This document shows positions 22,309 through 30,077 of a stretch of 31,100 nucleotides of DNA, piece after piece. A model generated the notes under the pieces. The model had not been told where the DNA came from. It saw only the letters and a list, made by a program, of their open reading frames with translations, and did no database searches. Numbering within the stretch: position 1 is the stretch's first letter; the number at the start of each line of letters is the position of its first letter. This stretch comes from Kistimonas scapharcae (GTDB taxonomy: Bacteria > Pseudomonadota > Gammaproteobacteria > Pseudomonadales > Endozoicomonadaceae), in the NCBI RefSeq assembly GCF_039540975.1, contig NZ_BAABFL010000064.1:1-31100 (forward strand). Direction: 5' to 3'. Both the position numbers and the translations under genes were made by a program.

Positions 22309-23289
22309 ATGACAGAACGGATAGAACTTGAGGCCCGCGTCCCGGATGAGCTGGGTGGCAAGCGGCTGGATCAGATCGCTGCGGCGGTTTTCCCTGATTA
22401 CTCTCGCAGCAGCCTGCAGTCCTGGATTCGCTCGGGTGACATGAAGGTGGACGGCAAAGTCTGCAAACCGAAAGAGAAGTGTTTCGGTGGCGAGCTACTC
22501 ACGCTGGCCACCGAAGTTGAGAATGATGATCGCTGGGAGCCGGAAGATATCCCGCTGGATATTATCTATGAGGATGAGGCGATCGCCGTGATCAACAAGC
22601 CGGCAGGGCTGGTGGTGCACCCGGCGGCAGGTAATTACAGCGGTACGTTGCTGAATGGCTTGTTGTACCGTTATCCGGATATTGCCAGTGTGCCTCGCGC
22701 CGGTATTGTTCATCGGCTGGATAAGGATACCAGCGGTCTCATGGTGGTGGCGAAAACCCTGGCCGCGCACGCTGATCTGGTGGATCAGCTACAGGAGCGG
22801 AGTGTCAGCCGTGAGTATGAAGCGGTGGCGATCGGCAGCATGACTACCGGGGGAGAGGTCGAGGCGCCGATTGGTCGTAACCCTGCTACCCGGTTGAAAA
22901 TGGCGGTGACCGAGGGCGGTAAGTATGCCCTCACACATTATCGGATCATTGATCGATACCGTGCCCATACCCATATTCGGCTGCAGCTGGAAACCGGTCG
23001 TACCCACCAGATTCGGGTACACATGGCGCATATCGGTTATCCCCTGGTGGGGGATCCCTTGTATGCCGGTCGGCTGAAGTTGCCCAAGGCGGCGACGCCT
23101 GAGTTGGTTGATATGTTACGTAACTTTGGTCGTCAGGTGTTGCACGCTCGTCGCCTGGGTCTGGTGCATCCGGTTTCAGGAGAGTATATGGTGTGGGAGT
23201 CCGACTTGCCTGCGGACTTCGTGGAATTACTCGAAGTACTTGAGGGGGATCAGCAGGCCTATGTCGAAACCACAGAACCTGTTTTCTGA
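22309..23289 (+). CDS. rluD: 23S rRNA pseudouridine synthase RluD
   Basis: This 326-residue enzyme makes the pseudouridines at 23S positions 1911, 1915 and 1917 (E. coli numbering). The N-terminal S4-like RNA-binding domain (KRLDQIAAAVFPDYSRSSLQ, residues about 19-75) is followed by the catalytic domain with YEDEAIAVINKPAGLVVHPA, the active-site motif HRLDKDTSG (catalytic Asp at 138), LETGRTHQIRVHMAHIGYPL and GDPLY. All catalytic features are intact. It is the first gene of the rluD-pgeF-clpB unit and overlaps pgeF by 29 bases. Confidence 0.95.
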   Translation: MTERIELEARVPDELGGKRLDQIAAAVFPDYSRSSLQSWIRSGDMKVDGKVCKPKEKCFGGELLTLATEVENDDRWEPEDIPLDIIYEDEAIAVINKPAGLVVHPAAGNYSGTLLNGLLYRYPDIASVPRAGIVHRLDKDTSGLMVVAKTLAAHADLVDQLQERSVSREYEAVAIGSMTTGGEVEAPIGRNPATRLKMAVTEGGKYALTHYRIIDRYRAHTHIRLQLETGRTHQIRVHMAHIGYPLVGDPLYAGRLKLPKAATPELVDMLRNFGRQVLHARRLGLVHPVSGEYMVWESDLPADFVELLEVLEGDQQAYVETTEPVF

Positions 23290-24031
23290 CGGTCGTTATC
23301 TGCAGCCGGACTGGCCTGCGCCGGCCTCGGTGAAAGCCTTCGTAACAACCCGGAGTGGTGGAGTCAGCGACGGCCCCTGGCGAAGTCTGAATCTTGGGCT
23401 GCGCTCGGGGGATGAAGCTGACAGGGTGGTAGAAAATCGCGCGTTACTGATGCATGACTGGGCACTGGATCACATTCAGTGGTTGAAGCAGGTGCATGGT
23501 GCTGACGTGGTTCAGGCTGATCTGGAGTGTGTGGAGGCAGAGGCTGATGCCTGCTGGTCAGATGTGAGAGGGCATCCCTGCGCCGTGCTCACAGCTGATT
23601 GTTTGCCTGTTTTGTTCTGTAACCGTACTGGTACTCATGTGGCGGCAGCTCATGCCGGTTGGCGCGGGCTGGCCGGTGGTGTGCTGGAAAATGCCGCTGC
23701 GACCTTTGCTGACTCGCCGGATGCGCTGATGGTGTGGCTGGGGCCGGCTATCAGTCAACCGTGTTTTGAGGTGGGGCCGGAGGTGCGAGAGGTATTTCTG
23801 GCGCATGATCCTGAAGCGGAAAGTGCTTTTGTGGCAGGGCAGGGGGATCGCTGGTTTGCGGACATTTACACCTTAGCCCGACAGCGTCTCGCGACATTAG
23901 GCATCTATGATGTATATGGAGGGGACTATTGCACGGTTCGTCAGGAAGACCTGTTTTTTTCTTACCGGCGAGATGGCGCAAAGTCCGGCCGGATGGCTTC
24001 TGTAATCTGGCTGGCTGAAACTGACATATAA
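23261..24031 (+). CDS. pgeF: PgeF, peptidoglycan editing factor (laccase-domain protein)
   Basis: This 256-residue zinc-dependent enzyme hydrolyses UDP-MurNAc bearing an incorrect first residue and so keeps L-Ser out of the peptidoglycan stem. The three metal ligands are H79 in KQVHGADVV, C114 in TADCLPVLF and H131 in AAHAGWRGL; the multicopper-like fold continues through WLGPAISQPCFEVGPEVRE and ends with the typical VYGGDYCTVRQEDLFFSYRR. ATG 23261 is inside the end of rluD, so the genes are translationally coupled. This order is conserved across gammaproteobacteria. Confidence 0.94.
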   Translation: MSKPQNLFSDGRYLQPDWPAPASVKAFVTTRSGGVSDGPWRSLNLGLRSGDEADRVVENRALLMHDWALDHIQWLKQVHGADVVQADLECVEAEADACWSDVRGHPCAVLTADCLPVLFCNRTGTHVAAAHAGWRGLAGGVLENAAATFADSPDALMVWLGPAISQPCFEVGPEVREVFLAHDPEAESAFVAGQGDRWFADIYTLARQRLATLGIYDVYGGDYCTVRQEDLFFSYRRDGAKSGRMASVIWLAETDI

Positions 24032-24037
24032 TCCTGC

Positions 24038-24063
24038 CTTGAAAAGGGGGTAGGTCGCCATCA
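24038..24063 (+). promoter_or_regulatory. Sigma-32-like heat-shock promoter before clpB
   Basis: CTTGAAA (24038-24044) is an exact match to the sigma-32 -35 element, and CGCCATCA (24056-24063) matches CCCCATNT at 6 of 7 informative bases. The spacer is 11 bases. It sits 6 bases after the pgeF stop, so clpB has its own heat-shock start as expected for this chaperone. Confidence 0.7.
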
Positions 24064-24134
24064 TATAGTTCTCATCGAAAGTCAAACGAATCATGCCCGT
24101 GGCATTGTCTCGGGCAGTTTTGTCGGAGGTAATG

Positions 24135-26702
24135 ATGAGAGCGGATCGACTGACCAGCAAACTCCAGTCAGCCCTTGCCGACGCCCAGTCGCTGGCGATC
24201 GGCCGGGACAATAACCAGATTGAACCGGTGCACCTGTTGCAGGCCATGCTGTCTCAGCAGGGGGGCTCTGTCAAACCACTGTTGATGCAGGTGGGGTTTG
24301 ATATTGAAGGCCTGAGGGCCGAACTTGAACAGCTGATTGAAGAATTGCCTGTGGTGAAAAATCCCACGGGTGATATCCAGCCTTCCCAAAGTCTGCTGCG
24401 TATTCTGAATCTTGCCGATAAACAGGCCCAGCAGAATAACGACCAGTTTATCGCCAGTGAAACCGTGCTGTTGGCCATGATGGACGACAGTGGATCATTG
24501 GGCAAAGCCCTGAATGGTCAGGGTGTCAGTAAGAAAGCTCTGGAAACCGCCATAAAAAATATTCGTGGTGGTGAATCTGTCAATGACGCCAATGCGGAAG
24601 ACAGTCGAAATGCGTTGGCCAAATACACATTGGATCTGACTGAGAGAGCTGAACAGGGCAAGCTGGATCCCGTTATTGGTCGTGATGATGAGATTCGTCG
24701 AACCATTCAGGTGTTACAGCGTCGCACGAAAAATAATCCCGTACTGATTGGTGAGCCCGGTGTTGGTAAGACCGCTATTGTTGAAGGGTTGGCGCTGCGG
24801 ATTGTGAATGGTGAGGTGCCAGAAGGTATTCGGGACAAGCGGGTGTTGTCGTTGGATCTGGGTGCGCTCTTGGCGGGTGCCAAATACCGTGGTGAGTTTG
24901 AAGAGCGCCTGAAAGCAGTGTTGAATGACCTGGCCAAGCAGGAAGGTCGGATCATCCTGTTCATTGATGAGCTGCATACCATGGTCGGTGCCGGTAAGGC
25001 GGATGGTGCCATGGATGCCGGGAATATGCTCAAGCCGGCGTTGGCGCGCGGTGAGCTACATTGTGTGGGTGCCACGACGCTGGACGAATACCGCCAGTAC
25101 ATTGAAAAGGATGCTGCGCTCGAACGTCGGTTCCAGAAGGTTCTCGTGGATGAGCCCACGGTGGAAGACACCATCGCCATTCTTCGAGGCCTGAAAGAAA
25201 AGTATGAAGTTCACCACCATGTGGACATTACTGATCCAGCAATCATTGCGGCGGCCAAGCTTTCCCATCGTTACATTACTGACCGACAGTTGCCGGATAA
25301 GGCCATTGATCTGATTGATGAGGCGGCCAGTCGGATCCGTATGGAAATGGATTCTAAACCGGAAAGTATGGATAAGCTGGAGCGTCGACTGATCCAGCTG
25401 AAGATTGAGCAGCAGGCGCTGAGCAAGGAAGAAGATGCGGCATCCCGTGAACGGCTTACAATGCTTGAAGAACAGATCGGTAAGCTGGAGAAAGAGTACT
25501 CCGACCTGGAGGATGTCTGGAAGAGTGAGAAAGCCGTTGTTCAGGGTGCTCATAAGCTGAAGGAAGAAAAAGAGCAGTTGCTGCTTGAGCTGGAAGCCGC
25601 GAGCCGGAATGGCGATCTCGCGAAAATGTCAGAGATTCAGTATGGGCAGCTGCCGGAAATCGAAAAACGGATGCAGCAGGCGGAAACGGCTGAAGATGGT
25701 CCGATGAAGCTGCTGCGTAACAAAGTGACGGATGAAGAGATTGCGGATGTTGTCTCTCGCTGGACCGGCATACCCGTTTCCCGAATGTTGGAAGGTGAGC
25801 GCGATAAGCTGCTGAGAATGGAGCAGGCGTTGCACAGTCGTGTTGTGGGTCAGGATGAAGCTGTTGTGGCGGTCTCTAATGCCGTTCGACGTTCCCGTGC
25901 GGGTCTGTCAGACCCCGATAAGCCGAATGGCTCGTTCATGTTTCTTGGCCCCACCGGTGTGGGTAAAACGGAGTTGTGCAAGGCGCTGGCCGAGTTCCTG
26001 TTTGATACCGAGGATGCCGTGGTTCGGGTTGATATGTCTGAATTCATGGAAAAGCATTCTGTTGCCAGGTTGCTGGGTGCACCTCCGGGCTATGTTGGCT
26101 ACGAGGAAGGCGGTTATCTGACCGAAGCCGTACGGCGCAAACCTTATTCTGTCGTGCTGTTGGATGAGGTGGAAAAAGCGCATCCTGACGTTTTCAACAT
26201 CCTGCTGCAGGTATTGGATGATGGTCGCCTGACTGATGGCCAGGGACGTACGGTTGATTTCAGAAACACGGTGGTGGTGATGACGTCTAACCTTGGTTCA
26301 GACATGATTCAGACACTTAAGGATGATGACTTTGAAACCCTGAAGCATGCTCTGGTTGAAGTGGTAGGCAACCATTTCAGGCCTGAGTTTGTGAACAGGA
26401 TTGATGAGCTGGTGGTATTTCACCCATTGGCAAAAGCCCAGATTGCCGGCATTGCCAATATTCAGCTGGAACAACTTCGCAAGCGGCTGCATGAGAATGA
26501 TCTCTCGCTGGAGCTGGATCAGGCGGCATTGGATAAGTTGGTTGAAGCCGGTTTTGACCCTGTCTATGGTGCACGACCACTGAAACGGTCTATTCAGCGC
26601 TATCTGGAAAACCCACTGGCGCAGGAAATCCTTGCTGGGCGGTTCCCCCCGGGACATACCATTAAGGCGTCTACTGAAGACGATCAGATGGTGTTTGCTT
26701 GA
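24135..26702 (+). CDS. clpB: ClpB disaggregase
   Basis: This 855-residue AAA+ disaggregase works with DnaK to rescue aggregated proteins, and its length matches E. coli ClpB (857). The N-terminal Clp repeat (MRADRLTSKLQSALADAQSL) precedes AAA domain 1 with Walker A GEPGVGKT at 206-213, LFIDELHTMVGAG and the Arg-finger region. The coiled-coil middle domain is present (residues about 405-520, LEEQIGKLEKEYSDLEDVW). AAA domain 2 has Walker A GPTGVGKT at 605-612 and LLDEVEKAHPDVFNILLQVL. GGAGGT (24125-24130) lies upstream; ATG 24135 matches family starts better than ATG 24132. An internal start for the short ClpB form is not obvious. Expression is probably sigma-32-driven. Confidence 0.95.
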   Translation: MRADRLTSKLQSALADAQSLAIGRDNNQIEPVHLLQAMLSQQGGSVKPLLMQVGFDIEGLRAELEQLIEELPVVKNPTGDIQPSQSLLRILNLADKQAQQNNDQFIASETVLLAMMDDSGSLGKALNGQGVSKKALETAIKNIRGGESVNDANAEDSRNALAKYTLDLTERAEQGKLDPVIGRDDEIRRTIQVLQRRTKNNPVLIGEPGVGKTAIVEGLALRIVNGEVPEGIRDKRVLSLDLGALLAGAKYRGEFEERLKAVLNDLAKQEGRIILFIDELHTMVGAGKADGAMDAGNMLKPALARGELHCVGATTLDEYRQYIEKDAALERRFQKVLVDEPTVEDTIAILRGLKEKYEVHHHVDITDPAIIAAAKLSHRYITDRQLPDKAIDLIDEAASRIRMEMDSKPESMDKLERRLIQLKIEQQALSKEEDAASRERLTMLEEQIGKLEKEYSDLEDVWKSEKAVVQGAHKLKEEKEQLLLELEAASRNGDLAKMSEIQYGQLPEIEKRMQQAETAEDGPMKLLRNKVTDEEIADVVSRWTGIPVSRMLEGERDKLLRMEQALHSRVVGQDEAVVAVSNAVRRSRAGLSDPDKPNGSFMFLGPTGVGKTELCKALAEFLFDTEDAVVRVDMSEFMEKHSVARLLGAPPGYVGYEEGGYLTEAVRRKPYSVVLLDEVEKAHPDVFNILLQVLDDGRLTDGQGRTVDFRNTVVVMTSNLGSDMIQTLKDDDFETLKHALVEVVGNHFRPEFVNRIDELVVFHPLAKAQIAGIANIQLEQLRKRLHENDLSLELDQAALDKLVEAGFDPVYGARPLKRSIQRYLENPLAQEILAGRFPPGHTIKASTEDDQMVFA

Positions 26703-26729
26703 TCTGAAGTCGTCTGGCTGCAGGTATGT

Positions 26730-26879
26730 GGTGGGCTTGAGGTTGGTGTTCAATGCTTTTGGTAGAAGATATTGTGCCAGCCAATCTCAAGCCCACCGGC
26801 TTTCGCCGCTCCGACAGGGCTCCTGCCCTGCGTCGCTACCGCGGCATCCCTGCCGCTGCTGCAGCCGGTGGGCTTGAGA
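26730..26879. repeat. Triple 17-nt repeat forming alternative hairpins (REP-like or attenuator)
   Basis: GGTGGGCTTGAG occurs at 26730, inverted at 26786 and again at 26867. The first copy pairs with the middle one at 16 of 17 positions (26730-26746 with 26781-26797); the middle region pairs with the last at 17 of 17 (26785-26801 with 26863-26879). These two stems are mutually exclusive. Inside the second stem are two more hairpins: CGACAGGGC with GCCCT-gc-GTCG (26812-26835) and GCGGCA-tccc-TGCCGC (26841-26856), making a branched structure. It starts 28 bases behind the clpB stop. It may be a dispersed palindromic repeat or a regulated 3' end of the clpB message. Confidence 0.7.
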
Positions 26880-26969
26880 CCGGCAAAAAACATCTGAGTA
26901 TCTGTTGGTTTTGATGCCATTTTAGGCCTTCGGGTTATACCTGTTATGTCTTTATGACGATGAAAAGGC

Positions 26970-26997
26970 TTGACTCTTTCCGGAAAGTTATTATTAT
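26970..26997 (+). promoter_or_regulatory. Stable-RNA promoter of the tRNA array
   Basis: TTGACT (26970-26975), a 16-base spacer and TATTAT (26992-26997), followed by the GC-rich TCGCCGCCG. A GC-rich discriminator behind -10 is the usual mark of stringently controlled tRNA and rRNA promoters. The first tRNA begins 45 bases downstream. Confidence 0.65.
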
Positions 26998-27041
26998 TCG
27001 CCGCCGTTGAGTGATGCACATCACGGCATCCGAAACGCTGT

Positions 27042-27117
27042 TCCCCGATAGCTCAGTTGGTAGAGCAAATGACTGTTAATCATTGGGTCGCTGGTTCGAG
27101 TCCAGCTCGGGGAGCCA
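27042..27117 (+). tRNA. tRNA-Asn (GTT), copy 1
   Basis: 76 bases with CCA encoded. Acceptor TCCCCGA/TCGGGGA, D-arm AGCTCAGTTGGTAGAGC, anticodon loop CTGTTAA with anticodon GTT, T-arm GGTTCGAGTCC. This is the only copy with a perfect Watson-Crick acceptor stem. Confidence 0.97.
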
Positions 27118-27150
27118 ATTTAAAGTAATGATCGAGAGTCGTTACTTGTT

Positions 27151-27226
27151 GGGTCGTTAGCTCAGTTGGTAGAGCAGTTGGCTTTTAACCAATTGGTCGT
27201 AGGTTCGAATCCTACACGACCCACCA
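27151..27226 (+). tRNA. tRNA-Lys (TTT), copy 1
   Basis: 76 bases with CCA encoded. Acceptor GGGTCGT/ACGACCC, anticodon loop CTTTTAA with anticodon TTT, T-arm GGTTCGAATCC. Confidence 0.97.
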
Positions 27227-27254
27227 TTTTTATTTGTGCATTGGCACAGGTCGT

Positions 27255-27330
27255 TCCCTGATAGCTCAGTTGGTAGAGCAAATGACTGTTAATCATTGGG
27301 TCGCTGGTTCGAGTCCAGCTCGGGGAGCCA
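27255..27330 (+). tRNA. tRNA-Asn (GTT), copy 2
   Basis: Same as copy 1 except that acceptor base 5 is T rather than C, giving a T-G wobble pair (TCCCTGA/TCGGGGA). CCA is encoded. Confidence 0.97.
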
Positions 27331-27362
27331 ATTTAAAGTGATGATCGAGTGTCGTCACTTGT

Positions 27363-27438
27363 GGGTCGTTAGCTCAGTTGGTAGAGCAGTTGGCTTTTAA
27401 CCAATTGGTCGTAGGTTCGAATCCTACACGACCCACCA
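27363..27438 (+). tRNA. tRNA-Lys (TTT), copy 2
   Basis: Identical to copy 1 over all 76 bases as far as I can compare, with CCA encoded. Confidence 0.97.
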
Positions 27439-27466
27439 TTTTTATTTGTGCAGTGGCACAGGCCGT

Positions 27467-27542
27467 TCCCTGATAGCTCAGTTGGTAGAGCAAATGACTG
27501 TTAATCATTGGGTCGCTGGTTCGAGTCCAGCTCGGGGAGCCA
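27467..27542 (+). tRNA. tRNA-Asn (GTT), copy 3
   Basis: Same sequence as copy 2, including the wobble at acceptor position 5. CCA is encoded. Confidence 0.97.
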
Positions 27543-27576
27543 ATTTAAAAGTGATGATCGAGCGTTGTCACTTGTT

Positions 27577-27652
27577 GGGTCGTTAGCTCAGTTGGTAGAG
27601 CAGTTGGCTTTTAACCAATTGGTCGTAGGTTCGAATCCTACACGACCCACCA
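27577..27652 (+). tRNA. tRNA-Lys (TTT), copy 3
   Basis: Identical to the other Lys copies, with CCA encoded. Confidence 0.97.
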
Positions 27653-27696
27653 TTCTTATTCGGGCAGGGTAATACCTGCCAGTATTTCTCCTTCTT

Positions 27697-27772
27697 GGGT
27701 CGTTAGCTCAGTTGGTAGAGCAGTTGGCTTTTAACCAATTGGTCGTAGGTTCGAATCCTACACGACCCACCA
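27697..27772 (+). tRNA. tRNA-Lys (TTT), copy 4
   Basis: Identical to the other Lys copies, but its upstream spacer is different: it contains GGCAGG-N6-CCTGCC (27664-27681) instead of the Asn gene and Asn-Lys spacer. It closes the array, ahead of a T-rich stretch. Confidence 0.97.
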
Positions 27773-27825
27773 TTTTCTCTTTTATCTATCTTTACTATTC
27801 AGGCTTCCCTGCCAGATTTCGCCAT

Positions 27826-29148
27826 TCAATGCAGTTTCAGTCTTGGTCGTGTTGTGCGTTCAAGCAGATCCTTGACCATGATGATTCCCGTCCGCCACTT
27901 GCCATAGAGTGCCATCTGATGGAGGCGATACAGCGATATATAAAACATTCTGGCCAGAAAGCCTTCCAGCATGATGTTTCCGGTGAGGTTGCCCATCAGG
28001 TTGCCAACGGCGGTATGGGTACTCAGCGAAATGAGTGATCCATGGTCTTTGTAACTGAAGTTGCCGGGTGCTTTTCCCTTGAGACTGTCAATGATGGATC
28101 GGGCGACGAGGCTGGCCTGCTGATGTGCCGCCTGAGCGCGAGGGGGGACTGTGTAGTTTTCTCCTTGTCGATTCACCAGGGTACACGATGCACAGTCACC
28201 AATGGCAAAAATATTGTCGTCAAGTGTTGTTTGAAGGGTCGGCTTGACGATCAGCTGATTGATGCGATTGGTTTCCAGTCCATCCATATGATTCAGGAAA
28301 TTGGGTGCCTTGATGCCGGCTGCCCAGATTTTCAGTTCCGCTTTAACAAACTCCCCTTGATTGGTGGCCAGCCCAGCTTCTGTGACCTCTTTGACGATAT
28401 GGCCGGTCAGTGTGCGAATTTTCAACTTGTCGAGTTGCTTTTGTACGCCTGTACTGATTCGCATGGGTAGAACCGGTAATACACGATCACTGCCTTCAAT
28501 AATCGTGATGTTGACGTTTTCCGGTTTGATGGCATCCATGCCATAGCGAGCCATGACTTTCGCTGCATAGTGAAGTTCTGCGGCCAGTTCAACGCCGGTG
28601 GCGCCAGCGCCGACAATGGCGATGTTCATCTTTTCGCTGGGATCCTCGGCAGCTTGTGCCCTGAGGTATTCGCTGATGAAGCGGGCGTGCACCTGCTCGG
28701 CCTGTTCCCTGCAGTCGAGGGTTAGACAGTGTTCCTGAACACCGGGAGTGCCAAAGTCATTCGAATGGCTTCCTACGGCAATGACGAGTGTATCGTATGT
28801 CAGTGTGCGTTCAGGCAGCAGTTGCTTGCCATTGGTATCCACTGTTGCGGCTAGGGTAATTGCCTGTTTCTGACGATCCAGCTGGATCATTCGGCCTGGC
28901 TGGAAGTGGAAGTGATTCCAGTTAGCCTGGGCGACATAATTCAGTTCATCGCTGTAGGAGTTCAGGGAGCCCGCCGCGACCTCGTGCAGTAGCGGCTTCC
29001 AGATATGCGTCATGCGAGTATCAACCAGCGTGACATGGGCTTTTTTGCGTGCACCGAGTTTTCTGCCAAGACGGGTTGCCAGTTCCAGGCCAGCGGCACC
29101 ACCACCGACGACAACGACCTTGTGCAGTCCGTTTTCACTGTTGTTCAT
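27826..29148 (-). CDS. ndh: Type II NADH dehydrogenase (NDH-2)
   Basis: This 440-residue single-subunit flavoprotein passes electrons from NADH to quinone without pumping protons. Two Rossmann motifs are visible: VVVGGGAAGLELATRLG at residues 11-27 for FAD and IAIVGAGATGVELAAELHYA near 175 for NADH. TMTHIWKPLL-type and LIVKPTLQTTLDDNIFAIGD (FAD-binding end motif) are present, as are PRAQAAHQQASLVA and the C-terminal amphipathic membrane-binding helices (LEGFLARMFYISLYRLHQMA). It is downstream of the DUF3094 gene and in the same direction, with 44 bases between, an arrangement known from pseudomonads. Confidence 0.93.
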   Translation of the reverse strand: MNNSENGLHKVVVVGGGAAGLELATRLGRKLGARKKAHVTLVDTRMTHIWKPLLHEVAAGSLNSYSDELNYVAQANWNHFHFQPGRMIQLDRQKQAITLAATVDTNGKQLLPERTLTYDTLVIAVGSHSNDFGTPGVQEHCLTLDCREQAEQVHARFISEYLRAQAAEDPSEKMNIAIVGAGATGVELAAELHYAAKVMARYGMDAIKPENVNITIIEGSDRVLPVLPMRISTGVQKQLDKLKIRTLTGHIVKEVTEAGLATNQGEFVKAELKIWAAGIKAPNFLNHMDGLETNRINQLIVKPTLQTTLDDNIFAIGDCASCTLVNRQGENYTVPPRAQAAHQQASLVARSIIDSLKGKAPGNFSYKDHGSLISLSTHTAVGNLMGNLTGNIMLEGFLARMFYISLYRLHQMALYGKWRTGIIMVKDLLERTTRPRLKLH

Positions 29149-29192
29149 GTTATTTCAGTTCCGGGCTGGTCATTCAAAGGGTGGTTAGGTGA

Positions 29193-29378
29193 TTACGGGA
29201 GGTACAGCTTGCCGAGGTATCGGGCAATTACGCCGAAGACGACAATAACAACTGCCAGCCACAGCATCATGCGCCATGGGTGGAAGGGTTCCCGTTCGAC
29301 ACTGTTGATACCGGTTGAGGTGACCTCGTCGACGCGACGCTGATCGGTATCTGACAGTTTTTTTTGCTCTGTCTGCAT
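29193..29378 (-). CDS. DUF3094-family small membrane protein
   Basis: This 61-residue protein has one C-terminal membrane helix (MMLWLAVVIVVFGVIARYLG). The N-terminal half, LSDTDQRRVDEVTSTGINSV, then EREPFHPWR, matches DUF3094, a family in pseudomonads and relatives often encoded directly upstream of ndh. Role unknown; a link to NDH-2 is inferred from the linkage. ATG 29378 gives the family length; a TTG at 29396 with AGG upstream is an alternative start. Confidence 0.75.
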   Translation of the reverse strand: MQTEQKKLSDTDQRRVDEVTSTGINSVEREPFHPWRMMLWLAVVIVVFGVIARYLGKLYLP

Positions 29379-29420
29379 AGGGTGTAATCCGCTCAAAAGG
29401 CCTGATTATTATGGTTATAG

Positions 29421-29435
29421 CGCCACTCCGTGGCG
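29421..29435. other. Hairpin between the DUF3094 gene and the secreted hypothetical gene
   Basis: CGCCAC-TCC-GTGGCG is a perfect 6-bp stem with a 3-nt loop. It lacks a T-tract on either strand, so it is at best a weak terminator for the minus-strand gene upstream. Confidence 0.35.
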
Positions 29436-29477
29436 GTTGGGAATGGATTATGTGTAAAAAATACTTTACAGGCAAGC

Positions 29478-30077
29478 TCATGGGCTTGCCAGTTCAGCAG
29501 TAACAGGCAGTGTACATTGGTATTCATAATTTTTATGCAACGTGTGTCGTGAGCGGTCGAAGTTGCAGCAGCGCATGATGCCTTGTGCGTCGGGATTATT
29601 CGTACAGCTTTCGGTATCAATGGAAAACCGCAGGGGGGAAGGCTCACTGGCTGTGGCATTAATCTGCAGATGGGTCAGGCGGGTATCTTTGTTGAATTGG
29701 TAGTTGAGCTTGAACGGAATGGCGCCCAGATGTTCTGCAATGAAGGTGAAGTCACCAGAAGGTCCGTGCTTGCTGCTTTTGGCTGTGCCAACGTAGAGGG
29801 TTGCGTGAGGATCGGCGACACTGGGTTCGTTGACCGTGCAGCGGCTTTTTTTGCCCTCGACAGGGTTGCAGCCTGTGAATAGCAGTGTGAACTGGGAGTT
29901 GTTGGTGATGGTGATGTTGGCTTCGTAATGGTCGAGCAGTGCGCGCTGTGCGCTTTCCATCTGATCAATGGTGTCGTTGGTTGCAGGGGAAGCTGGATTG
30001 TCATCGGCTTGGCTGTTGATGCTGATCACTGCTGTCAGCAGACATAAAAACAGGGTGTTGATCTTGAGCAGTTTCAT
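29478..30077 (-). CDS. Secreted hypothetical protein, cysteine-containing
   Basis: This 199-residue protein starts at ATG 30077 with an ideal GGAGG (30083-30087) that excludes the longer frame upstream. It has a signal peptide MKLLKINTLFLCLLTAVISI-NSQA, cleaved after about residue 24. The mature domain is strand-rich (NITITNNSQFTLLFTGCNPV, KLNYQFNKDTRLTHLQINAT) with five cysteines (GCNP, RCTV, SCTN, RCC-N, QCTL), presumably some in disulfides in the periplasm or outside the cell. Not recognised. Its divergent neighbour is the methyltransferase at 30289, 211 bases away. Confidence 0.6.
   Translation of the reverse strand: MKLLKINTLFLCLLTAVISINSQADDNPASPATNDTIDQMESAQRALLDHYEANITITNNSQFTLLFTGCNPVEGKKSRCTVNEPSVADPHATLYVGTAKSSKHGPSGDFTFIAEHLGAIPFKLNYQFNKDTRLTHLQINATASEPSPLRFSIDTESCTNNPDAQGIMRCCNFDRSRHTLHKNYEYQCTLPVTAELASP

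Larger units (their letters stand above)
26703..27041. other. Spacer between clpB and the tRNA array, with repeats and promoter
   Basis: No gene is supported. It contains three copies of a 17-nt repeat (26730-26746, 26781-26797 inverted, 26863-26879) and, nearer the tRNA genes, a strong stable-RNA promoter (26970-26997). Confidence 0.6.
27042..27652 (+). repeat. Three tandem Asn-Lys repeat units of about 212 bp
   Basis: The unit (tRNA-Asn, about 33-nt spacer, tRNA-Lys, about 28-nt spacer) begins at 27042, 27255 and 27467. Each Asn-Lys spacer holds an 8-bp stem AGTRATGA...TYGTYACT with its loop; each Lys-Asn spacer holds TGTGC-N4-GCACA. The copies differ by scattered substitutions, so the duplication is not brand new. 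Confidence 0.9.

Noticed and set aside
26730..26879. CRISPR-like repeats behind clpB
   Set aside because: Only three copies, one inverted, with unequal spacing and no cas genes in the window.
27042..27772. Tandem repeats read as a CRISPR array or mobile element
   Set aside because: The repeated units are complete tRNA genes with CCA ends.
27712..28038. 108-codon plus-strand frame starting within the last tRNA-Lys
   Set aside because: It begins inside a tRNA gene and lies opposite ndh.
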